8,267 nucleotides of DNA from an uncultured Cryptobacterium sp. (lineage in GTDB: Bacteria > Actinomycetota > Coriobacteriia > Coriobacteriales > Eggerthellaceae): contig USIG01000075.1 in the NCBI GenBank assembly GCA_900554685.1, positions 1-8,267 of the forward strand. The letters are read 5' to 3'. Below are positions 5,509 through 8,267 of the stretch, piece by piece; the stretch's first letter is position 1; every line of letters begins with the position of its first letter. The translations under genes were made by a program, and so were the position numbers. Under the pieces are notes generated by a model. It saw only the letters and a program-made list of their open reading frames with translations, did not search any database and was not told where the DNA came from.

Positions 5509-8267
5509 CTATTCAACCCTTTCCTTTTCAACGATGCGATAACCCTCGATCGTGTCGCCAACCTTGATATCCTGATACCCTTCGATGCCAATACCGCACT
5601 CATAGCCACGAGAAACGCTCTTAACGTCGTCCTTGAAGCGACGCAAGCTATGAATCGTACCCTCAAAGATAACCGTACCATCGCGAACGATACGAACCTT
5701 ATCATCACGAGAAATTTCACCTTCTGTGATGTAGCAACCAGCAATGGTGCCCACCTTAGGTACCTTGAAGGTTTCACGAACTTCAGCAATACCGGTGTCT
5801 TCTTCAACGATATCAGGTGAGAGCAAACCAACACGTGCCGCATTGATATCTTCAATTGCCTGATAGATAACGCGATACAGGCGAATATCTACCTTTTCAC
5901 GCTCGGCAACTTCACGGGTCTTGCCCGTAGGACGAACGTTGAAGCCAATGATAATAGCATCAGATGCTGCTGCCAACGTAACGTCGGTTTCAGTAATGCC
6001 ACCAACAGCAGCATGGATGATATTGATCTTAACCTCGGATTGATCCATCTTAGAAAGTGCATCGCGCAGTGCCTCAATCGAGCCAACTACGTCAGCCTTA
6101 ACAACAAGGTTAAGCTCGGTAGTCTTGCCTTCTTCAATACGTGCAAACAGATCATCCAAGTTCATATGAGAACGAGCTTCTTGCTGAGCCAAGCGAGCAC
6201 GCAAAGCACGTTCTTCGGCCAAGCGACGAGCATCGCGTTCATCTTCAAAGACGCGGAACTCATCACCTGCGGTTGGAACAGAGTTCAGACCAAGAACCTC
6301 TACCGGGTCAGCAGGAGCTGCATGGTCAACATGTTCACCGCGGGGGTTAATAAGAGCACGAACCTTACCATAGGAGGTTCCTGCAACAACCACATCGCCA
6401 GGATGCAAGGTACCGCGGTTGATAAGCATCGTGGCAACAGAGCCGCGACCCTTATCAAGCTTAGCCTCAATAACATAACCAGACGCAGGAGCATCGGGGT
6501 TTGCCTTAAGCTCCAAAACATCTGCTTGAAGAAGAATGGTTTCAAGCAGATCATCGATATGTAAATGCTGCTTAGCAGAAACATCAACAAACATATTCTG
6601 GCCACCCCACTCTTCAGGGATGATGCCATATTCTGTCAATTCCTGACGAACGCGCTCTGGAGTAGCGCCAGGCTTATCAATCTTGTTGACTGCCACAACA
6701 ATAGGAACATCAGCGGCTTTTGCATGGTTGATAGCTTCAACAGTCTGAGGCATAACGCCGTCATCAGCTGCAACAACCAAAACAATTACGTCAGTAACCT
6801 GCGCACCACGTGCACGCATAGCGGTAAATGCCTCATGACCAGGAGTATCGATAAAGGTGATCTGGCGACCATTGATATTAACCACCGATGCACCAATATG
6901 CTGAGTAATGCCACCCGCCTCATGGCTTGCAACGCCAGTGGAGCGAATAGCGTCGAGCAAAGATGTTTTACCATGGTCAACATGGCCCATAACCGTAACC
7001 ACAGGAGGACGTGGCTTCAAGTCTTCCTCAGAGTCATGGTAGACAACCGCAAATTCCTCTTCAGGAGAAACCACACGAACCTTGCGGCCCAAATCGTCAG
7101 CAATCAGCTCAATTAATTCATCGCTCATTGACTGGGTAAGGGTTAAAGCTTGGCCTAACATAAACAGACGCTTTACAACGTCGTTAGGAGAAACGTCAAC
7201 CAATTCAGCGAACTGGGCAACTGTTGATCCCTGAGGAATTTCCACCACAGAATCATCAAGCACCAAAGAAGGATCGAGACCCTTTTCTAAGGCTTCCATT
7301 TCTGCACGTTCACGAGCCTGAGCTTCACGCTTTTCCTTGCGCTTCCTACGGCGGCCTTCTCCATCATGGCTTGCCGCTTCTACCGCAGCACGAGCTTCTG
7401 CGAGAACCTTATCGCGCTGAAGCTTCTCTGCCTGAACAGCCATCTGTGCATAGCGATCCTCACCCTTGGAAGCATCATTTTGCGATTCCAATTCAGGAAC
7501 TGAAGGTTCAAAGCCCCTACGTTGCTTCTTGTTTTTCTTATTGTGAGCACGCTGATCATTCTTTTGATCAGGACGAGCATCATGGTTACGCTGATTTTTC
7601 TTCGCTTGTGCCTTTTCTTGCTTTTGATGCTCAAGGCGTTCACGTTCATTGTTGATCTGATCTAACAACGAAGAGAAGTTAGATTTTGTGGTAACCGGTG
7701 CAGCCTTTGGAGGCTGTTTATGTTGTGTTGTGGTGTGTTTTGAGTTCTTGCGACCACGATTATGAAGAGCCTCTTCAACGGCTTGCTTTTTGGCAACCTC
7801 AGCCGCACGAGCAGCCGCACGTTTACGTTCGCGCTCTTCTGCTGCCTCGCGCTCTACGCGCTGACGTTCCCGTTCAATCTGTGAAGCTAAGCTCTCGAAA
7901 GGAGAATTCGAAATCTTTTTCTTTGGAGCAGCGCTTGCTTGGGCTTTTTCCTGCTTTGCTGCCTGCTTAGCCTCACGGCGCGCACGTTCTGCCTCGCGGG
8001 CCTCACGCTCAGCTTCAACCGCAGCGCGACGCTCTGCTTCTTCATCAGCCTTGCGCTGTGCCTCTTCTGCCTTCTTTTCGGCGAGCTGCTTTGCCTCTTC
8101 GTCTTCCAACTCCCCCGCACGCTCTTTGATTTCAGGTTCAAGATTCTTACGAACCTTCTGAACATAGGCGTCCTGGAGAATGCTGGCATGACTCTTAGCG
8201 GGGATTTTCATTTCCGCAAGACGATCGAGCAGCTCCTTGCTGGTCATATCAAATTCTTTTGCCAATT
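5509..8267 (-). CDS. infB: Translation initiation factor IF-2 (5'-partial)
   Basis: GTPase that places initiator fMet-tRNA in the 30S P site and promotes 50S joining; cytoplasmic. Numbering from the Leu codon at 8265: an IF2N-type N-terminal module (about 1-45), a long Lys/Glu/Ala/Arg-rich, probably coiled or disordered stretch (about 48-335), a second IF2N module (about 339-400), and the G domain. Its motifs are all visible: GHVDHGKT 427-434 (G1), GGITQHIGA 451-459 (G2), DTPGH 473-477 (G3), NKID 527-530 (G4), SAK 563-565 (G5). Domain II follows (about 595-675), then a charged helical linker (675-712), domain III (about 718-815) and the fMet-tRNA-binding C-terminal domain (about 825-912). The codon at 8265 is TTG, but IF2 proteins normally have roughly 8-9 residues before the AKEFDM-like motif, so it is read as an internal Leu and the true start lies outside the window. 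Stop is TAG at 5511-5509, two bases before rbfA. Identification is essentially certain. Confidence 0.98.
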   Translation of the reverse strand, partial: LAKEFDMTSKELLDRLAEMKIPAKSHASILQDAYVQKVRKNLEPEIKERAGELEDEEAKQLAEKKAEEAQRKADEEAERRAAVEAEREAREAERARREAKQAAKQEKAQASAAPKKKISNSPFESLASQIERERQRVEREAAEERERKRAAARAAEVAKKQAVEEALHNRGRKNSKHTTTQHKQPPKAAPVTTKSNFSSLLDQINNERERLEHQKQEKAQAKKNQRNHDARPDQKNDQRAHNKKNKKQRRGFEPSVPELESQNDASKGEDRYAQMAVQAEKLQRDKVLAEARAAVEAASHDGEGRRRKRKEKREAQARERAEMEALEKGLDPSLVLDDSVVEIPQGSTVAQFAELVDVSPNDVVKRLFMLGQALTLTQSMSDELIELIADDLGRKVRVVSPEEEFAVVYHDSEEDLKPRPPVVTVMGHVDHGKTSLLDAIRSTGVASHEAGGITQHIGASVVNINGRQITFIDTPGHEAFTAMRARGAQVTDVIVLVVAADDGVMPQTVEAINHAKAADVPIVVAVNKIDKPGATPERVRQELTEYGIIPEEWGGQNMFVDVSAKQHLHIDDLLETILLQADVLELKANPDAPASGYVIEAKLDKGRGSVATMLINRGTLHPGDVVVAGTSYGKVRALINPRGEHVDHAAPADPVEVLGLNSVPTAGDEFRVFEDERDARRLAEERALRARLAQQEARSHMNLDDLFARIEEGKTTELNLVVKADVVGSIEALRDALSKMDQSEVKINIIHAAVGGITETDVTLAAASDAIIIGFNVRPTGKTREVAEREKVDIRLYRVIYQAIEDINAARVGLLSPDIVEEDTGIAEVRETFKVPKVGTIAGCYITEGEISRDDKVRIVRDGTVIFEGTIHSLRRFKDDVKSVSRGYECGIGIEGYQDIKVGDTIEGYRIVEKERVE
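7630..7683 (-). repeat. IF2 internal motif, copy 2 (residues 195-212)
   Basis: Second copy of the motif, with F197, S199, L200, Q203, I204, E207, R208, R210 and E212 aligned one for one to the first copy at a fixed offset of 74 residues. The copies differ at the DNA level, so this is not a recent duplication. Confidence 0.6.
7852..7911 (-). repeat. IF2 internal motif, copy 1 (residues 119-138)
   Basis: In the charged N-terminal region of IF2, the segment with F123, S125, L126, Q129, I130, E133, R134, R136 and E138 recurs 74 residues later with the same spacing. It stands out from the surrounding Lys/Glu/Ala low complexity because it carries ordered hydrophobic positions (F, L, I). Function unknown; it could be a short helical binding motif. 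The match is seen directly in the protein; its meaning is inference. Confidence 0.6.

Noticed and set aside
6013..7116. Plus-strand open frames of about 180 codons opposite infB (6013-6564 and 6565-7116)
   Set aside because: They are antisense to the conserved GTPase and C-terminal domains of IF2, with no recognisable domain; their openness follows from the codon use of infB.
7224..7970. Plus-strand open frames opposite the infB linker
   Set aside because: The His/Pro/Leu-rich translations are the antisense of Glu/Lys/Arg-rich coding sequence, not a real protein.
8263..8265. TTG at 8265 as the infB start
   Set aside because: It corresponds to the Leu that precedes the AKEFDM-type motif in IF2 proteins; the sequence stays open to the window edge and no upstream ribosome site can be seen.

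Overview
This window looks like a compact chromosomal segment of an actinobacterium, most probably a member of the Coriobacteriia (Atopobium/Lancefieldella-like). That placement rests on the style of the IF2 and DnaG proteins, moderate GC, gene packing and frequent GTG starts; it is an inference, not a database result. Every gene lies on the minus strand, so transcription runs from the right end (8267) to the left end (1).

In transcription order the window holds infB (translation initiation factor IF2, missing only its first few codons beyond 8267), rbfA (30S maturation factor), a DHH/DHHA1 phosphoesterase of the NrnA type, truB (tRNA pseudouridine-55 synthase), ribF (riboflavin kinase/FAD synthetase) and dnaG (DNA primase). 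Adjacent genes are 2 to 11 bases apart or overlap by about 17 to 26 bases, with no room for internal promoters or terminators. The block reads as one translationally coupled operon for initiation, ribosome maturation, RNA turnover, tRNA modification, flavin cofactors and primer synthesis. infB-rbfA-nrnA-truB-ribF is a classic bacterial order; dnaG directly after ribF is less usual.

The most notable region is the left end. The dnaG reading frame stays open to position 1, but its last ~115 codons are not primase. Somewhere around 335-400 the protein passes in frame from the helicase-binding domain of DnaG into the C-terminal half of an iron/siderophore/haem-type ABC transporter ATPase. That half has the signature motif, Walker B, D-loop and H-loop but no Walker A. 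A chimeric join (assembly artefact or real recombination) is the most economical explanation. A true functional primase-ABC fusion is unlikely, because the nucleotide-binding half of the ATPase is absent.

The second oddity is the dnaG start. The only position that combines a good Shine-Dalgarno sequence with the conserved primase N-terminus has ATT, not ATG/GTG/TTG. No RNA gene, CRISPR array, insertion sequence or intergenic stretch over 300 bases was seen.
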